A stretch of DNA of 64,000 bases from Patiria pectinifera (lineage: Eukaryota; Echinodermata; Asteroidea; Valvatida; Asterinidae), in assembly GCA_029964075.1 (NCBI GenBank), contig CM057130.1, positions 1,178,001 through 1,242,000 on the forward strand. The letters run 5' to 3'. Shown here in pieces: positions 43,630 to 57,500 of the stretch. Below the pieces are notes generated by a model. That model did no database searches. It worked only from the letters and a program-made list of their open reading frames with translations, and was not told the DNA's origin. The position numbers and the translations under genes are program-made. The number at the start of each line of letters is the position of its first letter. The first letter of the stretch is position 1.

Positions 43630-46600
43630 ACTCAATGCGAGGAGAAAAATACTCTCCTCTATAATCGATGAAACAAGATTATAAAGTAAAAGTCATTAAG
43701 TGTACTTTGGAGGATAAACTTGTAGCCGTTGTCATTTTACGCTGATTATTCCCTGCTAAGTAGTTTAACTGGGGGCTAGATGTGCAGCAGAGGTGAAAAT
43801 AAAATGGAATAAATGTTTAAAAAAGTATTGTTACATTCAACATGGGCATTGGCAAACGGACATGGTGTGTACTTTGTCATATAAGGTATTGGTAATGGCA
43901 TGCTTGACTGGGGTTGCTTTCATGTATACCCAGCTTTACCATTGCCCTGGCTTCATTCTTGTGAGTGGGCTGTGCCGCACATCAGGAGATCGAGCCCAAA
44001 AGCAATATATTATTACTTACAGGCAAGTGAGAACAAGAGATTGCCTATCAAATAAACTCTGCTTAAATGCTCATCTGTCATTTTGCATCCGTGTTTACTT
44101 ACTATTGCTGTGTTGAGTTGGATAGTCGGGCACGATCAACTATAAGAGTTGTTTTACATTTATAGTAAACTGAATACTGACAGAGCTGTTGCTTTCCATT
44201 CAGAAGTCATCACTAGGTTCATGTATTGAACTGAAGTTTAAGATCTTGCCTTTCTGTCATTCATTGAGCACCATCATGTTCATTTCAGAGAAAGACAACT
44301 AGTATGCAAATATTGACTGCTTTGAGTGGTGTAGTAAAACTAGCCTCCTGAGGCGATCCATGAAGCATTCTATTTGTCCGACGCGAAGCCGAGGGAAAAT
44401 AGAATGCGCCCTGGATCACCTCGCAATGCGCACACCCGTATATGCATTTGCACACAATAACTGTTCTTAGGCATAGTACTCTGGTTGCTACGGGTATATT
44501 ACTTTGGTTGCTACAGGTAAAATACTTCTGGCTGTGCGCAGCATGATACCAAAAATCGCAAATGCCATGTGACTTGCTCTCGGCCAATCAAGATACAGAA
44601 TCTGTGGGTGAGGTGTTATAATTGGGACTATGACTAGACTATACACAGCACAGCTCATGGAGCATTTCAAATAAGCTGCTAAGCCTATCTATCAATATGA
44701 AGTGGTGGTGGAACGCTCGGACACTGAGAGGCTTTTTTTGCATTCAATCTTCATCATAAAAGAAATTTGTCCTCACATTGATCAGAAGATAGTTGATGAC
44801 ATGTTTGGCCCAAAGCGCACACAGTTGTAACTTGTGAAGTTATATGACCACATCTTATCTTGATATCATCATCTACATGTGTTTGCTTTCATGGAATTAA
44901 GTTTTCCTTTTTTGAGGGGAGGATATATCTAAGTTCGTTATTATATGCCTTCTTTATTAAAATTACAGTTTTGGTTGTGGAATTTGGATTTTGTTGGAGA
45001 ATTCCGTTACAGGATGTTTCTTTCCCAGACTTTTCCATAAAATCATCTAGTTAATTCCAAATTTACATAAATAGTAATCGTTTTCTGTCGTTTATGTATT
45101 ATTTGCATAACATTCAGGCAACTTTCAGTGGTTTTCCATCATGTCAAAAGAGATGTTGGTCACTACGGTTTGCTTTTACAACTGAATCTATTTGTGATAA
45201 ATCTAAACAGCAAAAAAGAATCTCGTAAAACTTGAAAAATATTATTAACCTCATCCTTCCATTTTAAAGCATATATGTAATCATTATGTTTTATGGAGAT
45301 TAATTAAATTTGTTCCTATAACTAAATTGTAGGTTAAAAAATGTGAAATGCATTCGAAGATTCATTAAAGCACCACAGTGTAGTAACTGAAAACCTAGTT
45401 CACTGTTTGATACGATTAGTTTTCCTTTTTAGAGTGCAGTTGGGGATTGGTTGGGGCGTAAGCAAAAACTGTCGATGCATTGCGCTATAGGGGCAGGCCA
45501 AAAAAAAGAATTGTTCCTCTCCCTTTCTTTGGATCTACCCTGGTAGTTTCGGATCAAGACGCTGGTGATCGACAGTGGATTGTGCATAGTGCGCCCTCTA
45601 ACGGCACAACAGTAAGACGACCGTTTCCCACCCCTAGTCCGAAGGACAATGGGGACAGGGACCAAGACTAGCAGACCAGCGTGAGTGCCTACCAAAGATC
45701 ATATAGCGCCGTAGCACTAAAACTTAGTAGGAGAAAGTAAACAAAAGTCGTGCGAGGGCGCTCTCCTAGTGGGCGAACGAGAGTGGGTGAGCTCTCCAAC
45801 AATAACAACAATCACTATAGACTAGACGTGGAGGAAGAATGCTATAGATCACTGATGTCTTCTACATCTACTTCATAGAGCTGTACAATCTATCTACATC
45901 TAGCTGGATTCTCCACCAAAATTACGGTTGATCCGCAACCAGGCCCACTAGAGTCTTGAGCCAAGACTATTCTGAATGGTAACCCATGACATTCGTGTGT
46001 AATGCCATCATCAAAAGCTCATCATTATGAAGCTGAATACTCCAAGATTCAGCTTTTGATTTTTGGAGCAAACATAAGAACGAATTGCTGAAACAATTAA
46101 TGTTGTATATCCATGAAGGAAGGAATTCAGTCGGAACTGTACAACCTTTTACCCCCTAAAAACATTCGTCATTGCGTGCATTTCAACGGAAACATAATTT
46201 TGTTTTTGTGTGGCGCCGATACGTGACACCAACTGCACGTGCGTTATAAAAAGTCGCGCACGTCATAGACATACCGCGTTGTGATTGGTCAATGGCTACC
46301 CACCAAATTTGAATGGTAAGATATTGTGGTCGTCGTGTAGATTCGTCGCGAATATTGCATTGCAGGTACGTTTTTAGCCAAATTAAAGGTTTTTAACATA
46401 TTTATGATAAAGATGCATCGATTTAGTATAACATAGATTAAAGAAGTGCCTACTTAAAGAAAATTTTAGATTTATTGGGCGTGAAATTGGATAAAATGGC
46501 AGTGGCGATGTGATCTCTGGACCGCTTTCGTTGAGGCCAAATTTGTGTAGGCCGCGCCTGGGCATAATGGGGGGCAACGCCATTGCGTGCAGGCCGCGGC

Positions 46601-48570
46601 CGGCGGGGCATGCAGGGTGCACCGGCAGAAAAGTGCGGTGGGCAACTGCACTGCCATGACTGCTAGTATTAGTCCAGGTTGGACGACGTCTTCATGCAAA
46701 TTTTGCATTACACAACCTTGGCTACTGCACTGCATGCTGTCAATGTGCAAACATGGCAAAGTTAGAAGAAAAATTTATTTTTGCGTGATTTTCCGATTTT
46801 ATTTTCAAGTGCAAAGTGAACCCTTTGAAAATGCCCCGAAAAATATGGAAACAAATTCTGACAAACGTCTGGCTAGGTTACTTTTTAGGTATGTAAATAG
46901 AGATGATAATTGTTTATCAGAATTTATCAAGTTTACAGAAATTCTTAAATGTTTATTTGGAATTTTCTGAGATTTATTTAAGTGCGCCACGTTAGGTAAC
47001 ACTCGGCATGTTCGGCCAATTTGCGGACGCCACCGTGTTTGAATTTTGGATTAAATTTTATGAAACCGAACTTGTTCACAGAAGTTAGGCCTAAATAGCA
47101 AGCATTAATAAGGTAAAGTACCGGTATTTTACTACATGAATTTGAGGTTTGTCAAGAAAGAGGTTTGGCAACAATAAAAGTTTGGGAAAGATTTCCATAT
47201 ACGAAGTTCATTCAACACCCTGTGTACAAACCCTAATGCTTGTATTTTTTCACTGCTCAAATTGACTTTGATGACATGAAATTGCTATTTGGGGGCTTGT
47301 TAGTCAATACAGAGGAAAATTAGTGAACTTCGCATATGGTAATATCTTGCCAAAGTTTGGCAAGGAAAGTTGGGTAAGCTTCGAAGTGCGCCACGTTAGG
47401 GAACACAACTACATGTATACAGGAATACAAAAGTACAATAAATACAGCATTACACTACAGCCTAGGTCAACTTGTCACATACACCATGGAGGAAGGAACA
47501 CATGCGAACATGTGGCGAACCAACTCGTACACTACCAACTCATCACAGGACAAAAATCGTATTCAGTTTGGGGTAATTTTTTGGCGATCGTGTAGGCCTA
47601 CAGGTGGTTGATGTCTTGACAAATTTTCCCAATTCTAAAATTATTTAACTGAAAAACTAGTAGTAAAGTGCTGATAAAATTGTAATGTGGTCGATGATTC
47701 TCGACTCTGTCCAATCTGGCAACGGTATAGCGTTCAATTAAAATTAGCTAATTTCGTCCCGCGTACGAATTGGCTGGGATACAGTTTTTCCCCATATTTT
47801 TGTCAGTTTTGTTTGGTTTTACGTCAATCCTTTGCTTTGTGAATGATTCACAAAGCAGTACTGCATAACGACTAAAATAATATGAATAAAAATGATGATT
47901 TTGGCAGCTGTGTTGAGGTCAGTTTCTCAACGGGAAAGCACCCCAATACATGCAACACCTCATATCACCTTAATTTAATCAATCCTCCAAAATCCTCCAA
48001 AATTTTGCAACTCCGACTAAATTTTTCAAAATTGTCAGACAGTCCTGCCTCAAAATGCATTCATCCTCAATCCTCCAAAATCCTCCTCATCCCAAAATTT
48101 TGCACTCGTGTTTAATTGAAGGATAAACCAACGCCAAATCCTTCAAAATCATCAGACAGTCATGCCTCAAAATGCATTCATCCTCAATCCTCCAAAATCC
48201 TCTTGTGCTTCAATCACCATTCATCCTCAATCCTCCAAAATCCTCATGTGCTTCAATCACCATTCATCCTCAATCCTCCAGAATCCTCATTTGATTCTAT
48301 CACCATTCATCCTCAATCCTCTAGAATCCTCCAAAACTGCCAGGAGGATTTTGGAGGAGTGAGGTGGGTTAGGGTTGGTCAACTAGGTTCTAGTGATGCA
48401 CACTTGCTTGTGGTTCCATCTTCAAGGTTGAAGAACTGAGAAGACCACCTGGAGGGAATCTTGAACTCGTTATTGCTGATGGCTCGTGAAGCTCATACGA
48501 AGACGCCATCGGTACAGTTCTTGCACAGTCCATAGTGCCACTAACATACTTTGTCTGATTTTGTTTTCAG
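43630..48570. other. COPB1-INCENP intergenic region and INCENP upstream intron
   Basis: The first part is the COPB1 3' UTR (AATAAA at 43808). A small hairpin with ATTCTATTT/AAATAGAAT arms and a GAAGCCGAGG loop lies at 44345-44435. A CpG-richer stretch at 46200-46400 carries a plausible INCENP promoter. A 127-codon open frame at 46587-46970 has no recognisable domain. A 25-bp palindrome TGCTTTGTGAAT-g-ATTCACAAAGCA is at 47833-47857. CCTCAATCCTCCAAAATCC repeats fill 47970-48378. Confidence 0.6.
46245..46367 (+). promoter_or_regulatory. Candidate INCENP promoter (TATA-like, CCAAT, CHR) and noncoding first exon
   Basis: In order: TATAAAA at 46245, an inverted CCAAT box (ATTGG) at 46284, a CHR-type TTTGAA at 46308, and a GCAG|GTACGT donor at 46365/46366. 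The INCENP start-codon exon begins after an acceptor at 48570, so a noncoding first exon is required upstream; this is the best candidate. CCAAT plus CHR is the known arrangement of G2/M genes controlled by NF-Y and DREAM/MuvB, and INCENP is a mitotic gene. Function is inferred. Confidence 0.45.
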
Positions 48571-48589
48571 CCTTATTTCCCATGTGATA

Positions 48590-51500
48590 ATGTCAGCACC
48601 AACTACAATGACAATGGGGGAACTGCCAGGATTCTCCCTTCATCTGGCCACCACGGCGAAGATCAAGAGCTTTGATGAAGCGTTTGAGGAGAATATGACA
48701 TGGCTACAAGAAGTGTTGGAAGACGCAAAGAAACAGTTTGGAAGGTAAGATGCGACAACAGCCTAGGGCAAGTTCGCGCAAGGACTATAGTTAACCATTG
48801 GTCGACTAACGCTTGCCCGAACTCTGTCTAGTCGACGATGGTTAACTACGCTAGTCGACTATTTGGAACCAACCTACTGGGGCTGGTTGCTTCGCTGGTA
48901 ACCATAGCCACGCGCGTTCATAACGTACAGCAGGGAGCCAGGATCCAGACATTTTGCAATTGTGACCAGCGTTCGACTCGCACTTTGCTATTAGTGCGCA
49001 GGCGTAAGGTACGTCACAAATCAACCACTAGTCGACTAATGGTCCTTGCCCGAACTTGGCCCTAGAAGTCATTATGCCACAGGTACACCGTACAAGTGCA
49101 AGTACAGCTAGAAGAATACATTTGTGGATTAACACATGGCATTTTGTTAATGCATGTTTAAGTCGTGTTATAGATTGATAGTTTGCACACCCAAGATATA
49201 GATACAGCTATAGGCCTTAAAAAATGCACCTTTAATGTGACATCACACAACTCACATTTCATGTGATGATGTCGTAAAGGACGTTGTCTTTGTAACTTAA
49301 AATTAAAAGTGAAAACCTTCTGATTGACTTTTTATGCCCCGCGGCGAAGCCGAAGGGGCATACTGTTTCCGCCTTGTCCTTCCGTGGGTGGGTGTGTGTG
49401 TGTGTGGGTGTGTTAGTGGGTGGGAGTTTGTGTTACATACCCTATGTGGACTTGTGAACAAAAGAGGTCCACATAATGCAGGTTGTGTTAACCTTATGTG
49501 GACTAAGCCGTGTCCACATAAGGTTTTGCCCTTTCTGGAAAACAGGTTTAGAGGCATTTTTGGGTTAGGTTTATCTGTAGCAGAATGAAGAGAAACACTA
49601 TAGGGAATCATAGAAAAAATATTGGGTTAAAAGAGTTTTCACAGTTTAAGTAAAGTGATTTTTTGTACCGAGTTTTCTTAACTACACGAAAACAAAGCAA
49701 TGTCCACACAAGGTATGTAACACACGTCTGGGTGTGCGTGCGTGTGTGTGTGTGTCCGGATAAATCTTGTCAGCGCGATAACTTGAGAAATACTTAACAT
49801 ATGAACTTCAAATTTGGTTTGTGTATTGTTCTTGGTAATCCTAAGAACCCTTTTGCATTTGGGGCCGAAAGGTCAAGGGTCAAGGTCACAGTGACTAAAA
49901 CAAAAGAAATTTTGTCAGCGTGATAACTTGAGAAATACTTTACATATGAAATTCAAATTTGGTTTGTGTATTGTTCTTGGTAATCCTAAGAAGCCTATTG
50001 CATTTGGGGCCGAAAGGTCAAGGGTCAAGGTCACAGTGGCTGAAACAATAGAAATTTTGTCAGCGCTATAACTTGAGAAATACTTTACATATGAACTTCA
50101 AATTTGGTTTGTGTATTGTTCTTGGTAATCCTAAGAAGCCTATTGCATTTGGGGCCGAAAGGTGAAGGGTCAAGGTCACAGTGGCTGAAACAATAGAAAT
50201 TTTGTCAGCGCGATAACGTGAGAAATACTTTACATGTGAACTTCAAATTTGGTTTTTGGATTGTCCTTGGCAACCCTAACAAGCCTATTGCATTTGGGGC
50301 CAAAAGGTCAAGGGTCAAGGTCACAATGGCTAAAACAAAAGGAATTTTGTCAGCGCGATAACTTGACAAATACTGAACATGTGAACTTCAAATTTGGTTT
50401 GTGGATCATTCTTGGTAATCCAAATAGGCCTATTGCATTGGGGGTCAAAAGGTCAAGGGTCAAGGTCACAGTGGCTAAAACAATAGAAATCTTGTATTTA
50501 TTCTGAGAGCAAAGGGATTAGGGATTAATTCATATAATACCTACAGAAGACACTAATGCTGTCAATGAACGTTCCATGTGACCAAGGTACATAAAATGAT
50601 GTTAAAAGAGTGGTGTTATGTCGTGGGAACAGTCACGGTTGCGGGGCATTTGTGTTTGTAAACACACCTGACTTGTTTTGTTTTTTTCTTTACATTTGGC
50701 AACAGAGAGGAAATGGCCATCTTTCCCAAGACCCCGGCCATGCGGAGAAAACGCCAGCGAATCCGAAGGGTCTCAGCCATACACGATGAAGAAACTGAGA
50801 ATCAACCGCCAGTTAGGAGAAAAAGGTCAGCCATGGACTATAGTTGAATCTTTCTCTTAGAAAGATAAGTTGGAGGGTTCGGTTTAGAATTACTTAGAGT
50901 TCATCATGTACTCAAAACCCAATGATCGTTTTTTGCTACATTGAGAATCGTTTTTGCAAAACCCAAGATTGATTTACATGAAGAATGAAAACAAATTGTG
51001 GAACATCAGTGTCATGTCCAGATTCCATCAAACTAGTTAAAAGCTGGGGATAGGATGTCGGAAGGATTTGAAGTACACAGGGTTACTTTAACCCTAACTC
51101 CCTAGGCCTTTTGCCGGGATGTAGCCTCAATCCTGCAAAATCCTCCAATTGGCCTCATGGAAAAATAGCATATAGCCTCAATCCTGCAAATTGCTCCATT
51201 TCTTCAATATGGTCCGCGGAGGGGTGACCACTGCCTGAATCCTGCAAAATCCTGCAGCAGTGACTGTCAATATGTTGAGGCCTGGCCAGTGACATCCTGG
51301 AGCAATACGGAGGATAATCCTGGCCTATATTTGTGCATGGCTTAGCAAAAACAACACAAGGTCTGGCCCAAGACCTTGACAAAGTGCATCCTATGAAATC
51401 GGTAACGCACTTTTGCCATGCAACTTCCATCTTCCACATTTCTCCACTTTGGTAAAGAGGATTTTGAAGGATTCAGGGCAGTTAGGGTTATTACATATGT

Positions 51501-54500
51501 AAAAAAAAAATCAAAAAAAAATCAAATTTTAAATTGAATTGGCTAAAGCTATTGAACATTTGTAATTAGAAAATGAATTTGGGTATTTTTTTTTAATTTG
51601 TCATATTTTTTTATCTCTCTGTCCTACAACAGAAGCAGCAGAGCATCTATTGTTGGTAAGACTCGTCAATCTCGTCAGTCAATCGCACCGGTCAGGAGAA
51701 GTGCCCGTGCCTCGGCCCGATCAACAGTCATGACCCAAAATGGCCGATCTCGTTCGCGTACCTCAAAGAAAGTCCAGATGTGCGAAAACAATGTTGAAGC
51801 AATGCAGGGTTTCAGTTCATCTGATACAAGCAGTTGTTCAGAGGATGTCGATGTTGCTGAGAAAGCTGCAGTGAAAGACGAGCCTAAACGAAGCACAGAT
51901 TCAGGGGTGATCACGACTGCGGAGACACCAAAGGACACTGAGGAAGGCACCCATGAAGTGGCACCTGCAGATCTTGTAGATGGCGTCAAAAGTATCAAAG
52001 CTAAAGATCGATCCAATCGTTCAAGTATCAAACGAAATGCTGTCTCAAAAACCAAACAGGAATCAAAGAAATTGCGACTGAACGGTGGCGAAGCGGTCTC
52101 TACTGTTTCGGATAGCACCTCCTCTGATGAGTGTGAAACAGTTAACAAGGCACAGTCAGTCACAGAGACGGCTTCTTCATCAACCCCTGTCAAGAAGGAA
52201 GCAGAACAAGTTCAAGAAACAGTGACCGGACCTGAGTCTGCTGTAACGACAACGACAAAAACGGGACGGCCAAAGCGCAACAATGCTGCTTCAAGGTACA
52301 AAGACCACGTCAAACGTCTCATCAGTCATCACGAGCACCTAATAGCAGACGTGGTGTCCAGCTCCGATGATGAGTTCCAGTCTCCAAAACATCAGCGAGT
52401 TTTGAGAGAGACAGTCCAGAAGCCCAAGCAACCGGTTCCGGTGAAGAAGATACAGCAGAAGAAGAGGGTGGAGGAAGAAGTGGCCAGAGAGTCTCAGAAT
52501 AAACAGGAGGGTACATCGGAAGAGAAAACTGATGATGAAGTTTTTGTCAGTCAGATTGATGGGAAAGTTCCTGAATTAAAGAAAGAGGAAAGCCCAGAGA
52601 AGATACAAAAGCAACCTTCACCCAAGTCTAGTCCTACCATCCAGAATTCAATTCCTGAAACTGTGAAGAGTAATGAAGTGACGCCTATCAAAGATGAAGA
52701 CAAAACAGACTCAAAGGAACCACATGTCAGTGAATCTCAAGATGTTGAGCAGCCACAAGATCCCGTACCTGACGCTGCAGATGACGTGAAGATGGAAGGA
52801 GAGCAACTGAGCATAGTTGAAGATAGCCTTGATCAATTTAGCATTGCAGAAGACAGTCTCAACAAGATAAAAACACCTGAAAACGACACCAAACAGCCAA
52901 GAGGAGTGAGTCCAAATCAAGGCGATATGACCACCGACAGTCTTGACCAACAGAATATAACAGAAGATAGCCTGGATCACAATGACATCACTTGCGATAG
53001 TCTCAACCAATCTACATCAAGAGGGCGCACGACTCGTCAGAGTCTCCGCAAGAATCTGTCTCAGTCTACACGACGCTCGTCGATCGCAGTCAGTCGCTCT
53101 AAGAAGCGATCTTCTGTGTACCAGCATAGAACCTCCATCAGGAAGTCCCTACGCCAATCTCTGCGTAGTACCCGAGCCAGTACCAGGGCCAGTATGAGAC
53201 GAGCTACCATGGAGCAGGTCCTTCAAGAGAACAGTGAAGATGATGCCCAAGATGTTGCCATGGAGGAGGTGCTTCATGAGGAAGATGCTACAAATTCTCC
53301 CAAGGAAGAGAAAACCACAACCCCAAAGAGGTAATTTGAGAATTCGGTTATTTCTTTTGTGGGTATTGATGTTGCCTAAATTTGTGGTAAATTGACAATC
53401 AGGGTAACAGAATTTATACAAGTAAATACTTTTCTGGATACATATACACATAGATATGACATGGTGTCATAGACCACACGTGAGTAATGGAACCTTTGAT
53501 TTAGAATTATCTTATTTTGTTGATCATGTTGTCTATTGTTGATATTCTACCAGCGTGTCAACACATCCACTAACCATCAACCAAGAAACACAGCGGATTA
53601 CCAGGGCTGCCTCAAGGCTTGCAGGGAAACAACAGGAATCATCTCCCGAGAAGCAAGACACATCCTCAGATACTCCAAAGTCAGTGGAATCTACACCAGA
53701 CGACAATGCTCATGATACTTCGTGGTAAGGCCTGATCAATCAAGGACATATTTCATATCTTGGAAGTTACTTCTAACACGTTAAACATTCTGTTTTGGCA
53801 ACCAAAACTCAACACTGCTAGACTTAACACAAAGTTTATTCTTGCTTATGAAAGGAAGTGTAATGTCCATGACAGAGCCAATTAACCATGATATCTAATT
53901 AACCCTGCCGTATCACTGCGTCAGGTGTGAAAGTCTGTGGGACCTTAATGCATTGAGCTATCAACACCATTGTATAAAATGCCAATTCCGAAACATTGAG
54001 AGCTAGTCCCATTGTATCATGCAGCAGTTGGTGACCGCAGACTCTCAGGCATTTTGGCCTTGATGTTTTTGATCTGATGAATCTTGGCAGGCTTGTCATT
54101 TCGACAAACGTTACATGTTGCTGCATTTAGCAGGGTTTCTAGCCAGAATACCCTGGAGGGTTAGGGTGAATGATTCAGGGAAATACCCAAAACTCCTAGT
54201 CTGTAATCTCCTTGATCATTACTAGATGGCGGATGTATTAGATTTGAAAAACACTTTTTTGGGTTTATTCACTGAGCTCTTAAAAGCTCTGTCATGGGCG
54301 TTACATTTATCACTTGAATTGCCCATCTACAGATTCGACATTGATGACAGCATCTTGGGATAACATACTTGGGATAACATGTACAGTCGAGTCTCGTTAT
54401 AACAAACTCGTTCGGACCTAGCCAAATTGTTTGTTATATCAGAATTTTGTATTAAGAGGAACATCAGTCCCATTCATTGTGCACATAAATGCACAGTTGG

Positions 54501-57500
54501 GACCAATGCCTTATGTTTGTTATAACCAGAATTTTGTATTAACAGAGTTTGTACTAACGAGAGTCGACTGTATGTAGGGTCTGAAGTAATTTTGAGAGGA
54601 CGTGGATCCTTTTAAGACATCAGTGTTAATTTTTTATTCCTTGTGGATATCTTTCTGAATCTGAATTAGTTTCCAAATCATTCTCTTTGATACATCAAAC
54701 CAACTTGTTGGTCAGTATCGCACATGGAGTCGGACATTGAAATGTGTACAAACAGCTAGAAAATTTCTTGCCTGAGCTTGGTGTGTAATATATGTCATTG
54801 CTATTTTGATACATGATTCTTAACAATTGTTCCATTCATCTCCGCAGTTCTTCCGACGAAGATATTGTTAGCAAGACACCTTCACCGGAATGCCCGCCAA
54901 ACCAGGTAAAAGCAATTCCACACACAAAACCTGAAAGAATTCAATTCACAACTTTGTGCCATAACAATGTATGTTTTGCGGTTCATAGTTTGTATACATT
55001 AACCCAAACCACCCCAACCCTTCAAAATCCAACTGCATGTTTTGTTTGATTCTGTTGGAGTGAGTACCGCACTAATAAACTGATTATGCTTTACATGGGG
55101 TCAGGCATACCACCATAATCAGAGTCCAACAGTTTGGGTGTTGAGTTTACCATATGGTGTTGGATTTTGCAGGGGTGAGGAAGGTTCCTGTAATTTGTGT
55201 AATTTATTGAACCGAATGGGAACAGAGGAAATACTTGTTATATCAGGCATGCAACTTTTCCTCAGATCTGCTGATGTCCTCGTTTTTCAATTCTCATGAA
55301 TGCCATTACAAATTGAAAAACACTGTTCAAAGTTAGGAATTTCCTCGTCTTTTCTAAATTCCCAGTTGCATGCCTGTTATATGCAATCTAGTATTTGTGT
55401 CCGACTATGTGAGGTTTTGTGGGAAAACTTTGGTTGATGAGATGTTTTGTTTTTTTCCAGGTTGTGCGACCCAGAGCAACATTCCTATCGTCTGGTAAGA
55501 AGGAACCCAAATACATCAGCAATCTCCATGGAATGGTATCTTCATTCATCAAGAGAAACACACCACAGAAGCAAACAGCAACTGTGAGAACCCTTTCCTT
55601 TACCTCTTGGCTACTTTCAGTGAAAACTAATGTTGTTCATTCATTTTGTCCATCAGTTTGTTTCATAGGCCAAGTAAAAAAAAGTAAACCAGTTTCTTGT
55701 CCCTCCCGATTTTTTTTAAAATTTATTCATACATTACAATTGTTTTTGTATGTATATCGTCGATTTATTGTCTTTTTATTTGTTTCTTACAAAATTGTAG
55801 CTATGTTGAACAGGTAATGGCTCCTTTGGACAAAATTTTGTATCAACAAAAGAGTCGAGAAAATGGAAGAATCCATCCAGCATCTTGAAAAATCTTGGGG
55901 GAAAAAAGCGCCCACCTCCTTCATTTTTTTTCACAAAAAGCCCAGACAAGAAACTATTATATTTTTTAACTTGACCTTATTTTGCCATCTGTACGTAAGA
56001 TCTTGAACGAAAATTTGACTGTTGAGGATTTGGGTGTTAAATAAAAAGTTAAAATAAAACTTTTGTCATCAGTTGCAGAAGTCTGTTCCGTCTTCCCCTT
56101 GCCTTCGCCCTATGACAATTTTCCTTTTATTTTTGAAGCCATTTGTTTAAGACATACATGTATTTGATAATATTGAACTGTTGTAATTTTTCTATTTGAG
56201 TTAGTTAATTCATGTTTCTGTAAAACGTTGAATATTGTTAATTTACAACCTTCAATGAACAGTATTTTTTTTTTTTCACAGGAACGTCAGCAGGAAATCA
56301 AGAAGAATATTCTGAATAAACAGAAGCGAGACGAAGAGATCCGACGAAAGCTGGAAGCTGAAAAGCAGAAGCAAAGAGAATTACAAAAAAAGTAGGTCAT
56401 ACATGAAGGCCAAAAATGGTTTATTATTGTCGTCTGCACTTGCTAGGTTGAAGTTTTGTTGTTGTTTTTTTAAAAATCACACCAATTTGTCGCTTGGGAT
56501 AAGAAAACTGTTTGAGTGTTTTCAACTTTAAGTGTTGACCTTGACACTTTCAGCAGTTGCCTTGTTTGTTTTTGTTTGTTTTTTTGTTATTGCTTGATTG
56601 ACATCTCTGAAACAAGTCTTGCATAGTCAGCTGTTTTCTCCAATATATTCACACTATGTAAGCGTACACTTTTAGCAGTGAACTGTGTACTGTACATGGT
56701 CATGGTACTGGAGCATTCAGTATAAAACATTGATGAATATTCACCTTTAGAAAACGCGAGGAGAGAATCAAGAAAGTGACGGAGGCCCGCGAACGCCGCG
56801 CAGCCATTCAGCAGCAGAAACGACTAGAGATAGAACAGAAGCAACAGCAGATGAGCAAGCAGACGACCAGGAAGATTGAGGATAAGAAGCAGGAGGAGAT
56901 CATGAGGAAACAGATGCAGAACAAGAAGAAAGCAGAGGCTGAAGAAAGACGAAGACAAGAAGAACAAGCTAGGATGATCAAGATGCAAGAACAGGTAGGA
57001 TATGTATGATGGCTTACATCGTTTGTCATGCCGCATTGACGTCTGATTGCAAAATACACATGTAAAGAGTGTGCCCCAAAAAAGTGCAACATTCACAAAA
57101 CAAATAATTGAAACTGTTTAATGATTTTTTTTCTTCGCTGAAACTATATATTTCATTAAAGTCTGACTGTTTCTCAATCCACTCCTTTTTACCCCATTCC
57201 ATTTGGGACTCTAGATCCAGAAATACAATCAATTAAGTGAAAGGGTGTGCATTTTACTTGGGCCACTCTCACCTGGACATGCTGAATCTGGGTTGAGCAT
57301 TGAACAGGCACTGAAGTTTGTGACATCACACAAACTAAAATTTACACCCTTTCATTTAATAGATTGTATTTCAGGATCTAGAGACCCACATGAAATGGGG
57401 CAAAATGGAGTGGATTGAGAAATAGTCAGGCTTGAGGGTTGCATTGAATTGAAATAAATAACAGATTATTTTTTTTTTCGAACATTTTTTTTGGACATAG

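Noticed and set aside
46587-46970. 127-codon open frame upstream of INCENP
   Set aside because: No recognisable domain; it lies within the inferred INCENP 5' intron and its composition changes abruptly from GC-rich to AT-rich.
49769-50493. CRISPR-like array
   Set aside because: The units are contiguous 145-bp tandem copies without unique spacers, in a eukaryotic intron; it is a minisatellite core of a transposon.
51675-52193. 172-codon minus-strand open frame
   Set aside because: It is antisense to the long INCENP exon 3 and arises from its codon bias; it has no splice context or recognisable domain.
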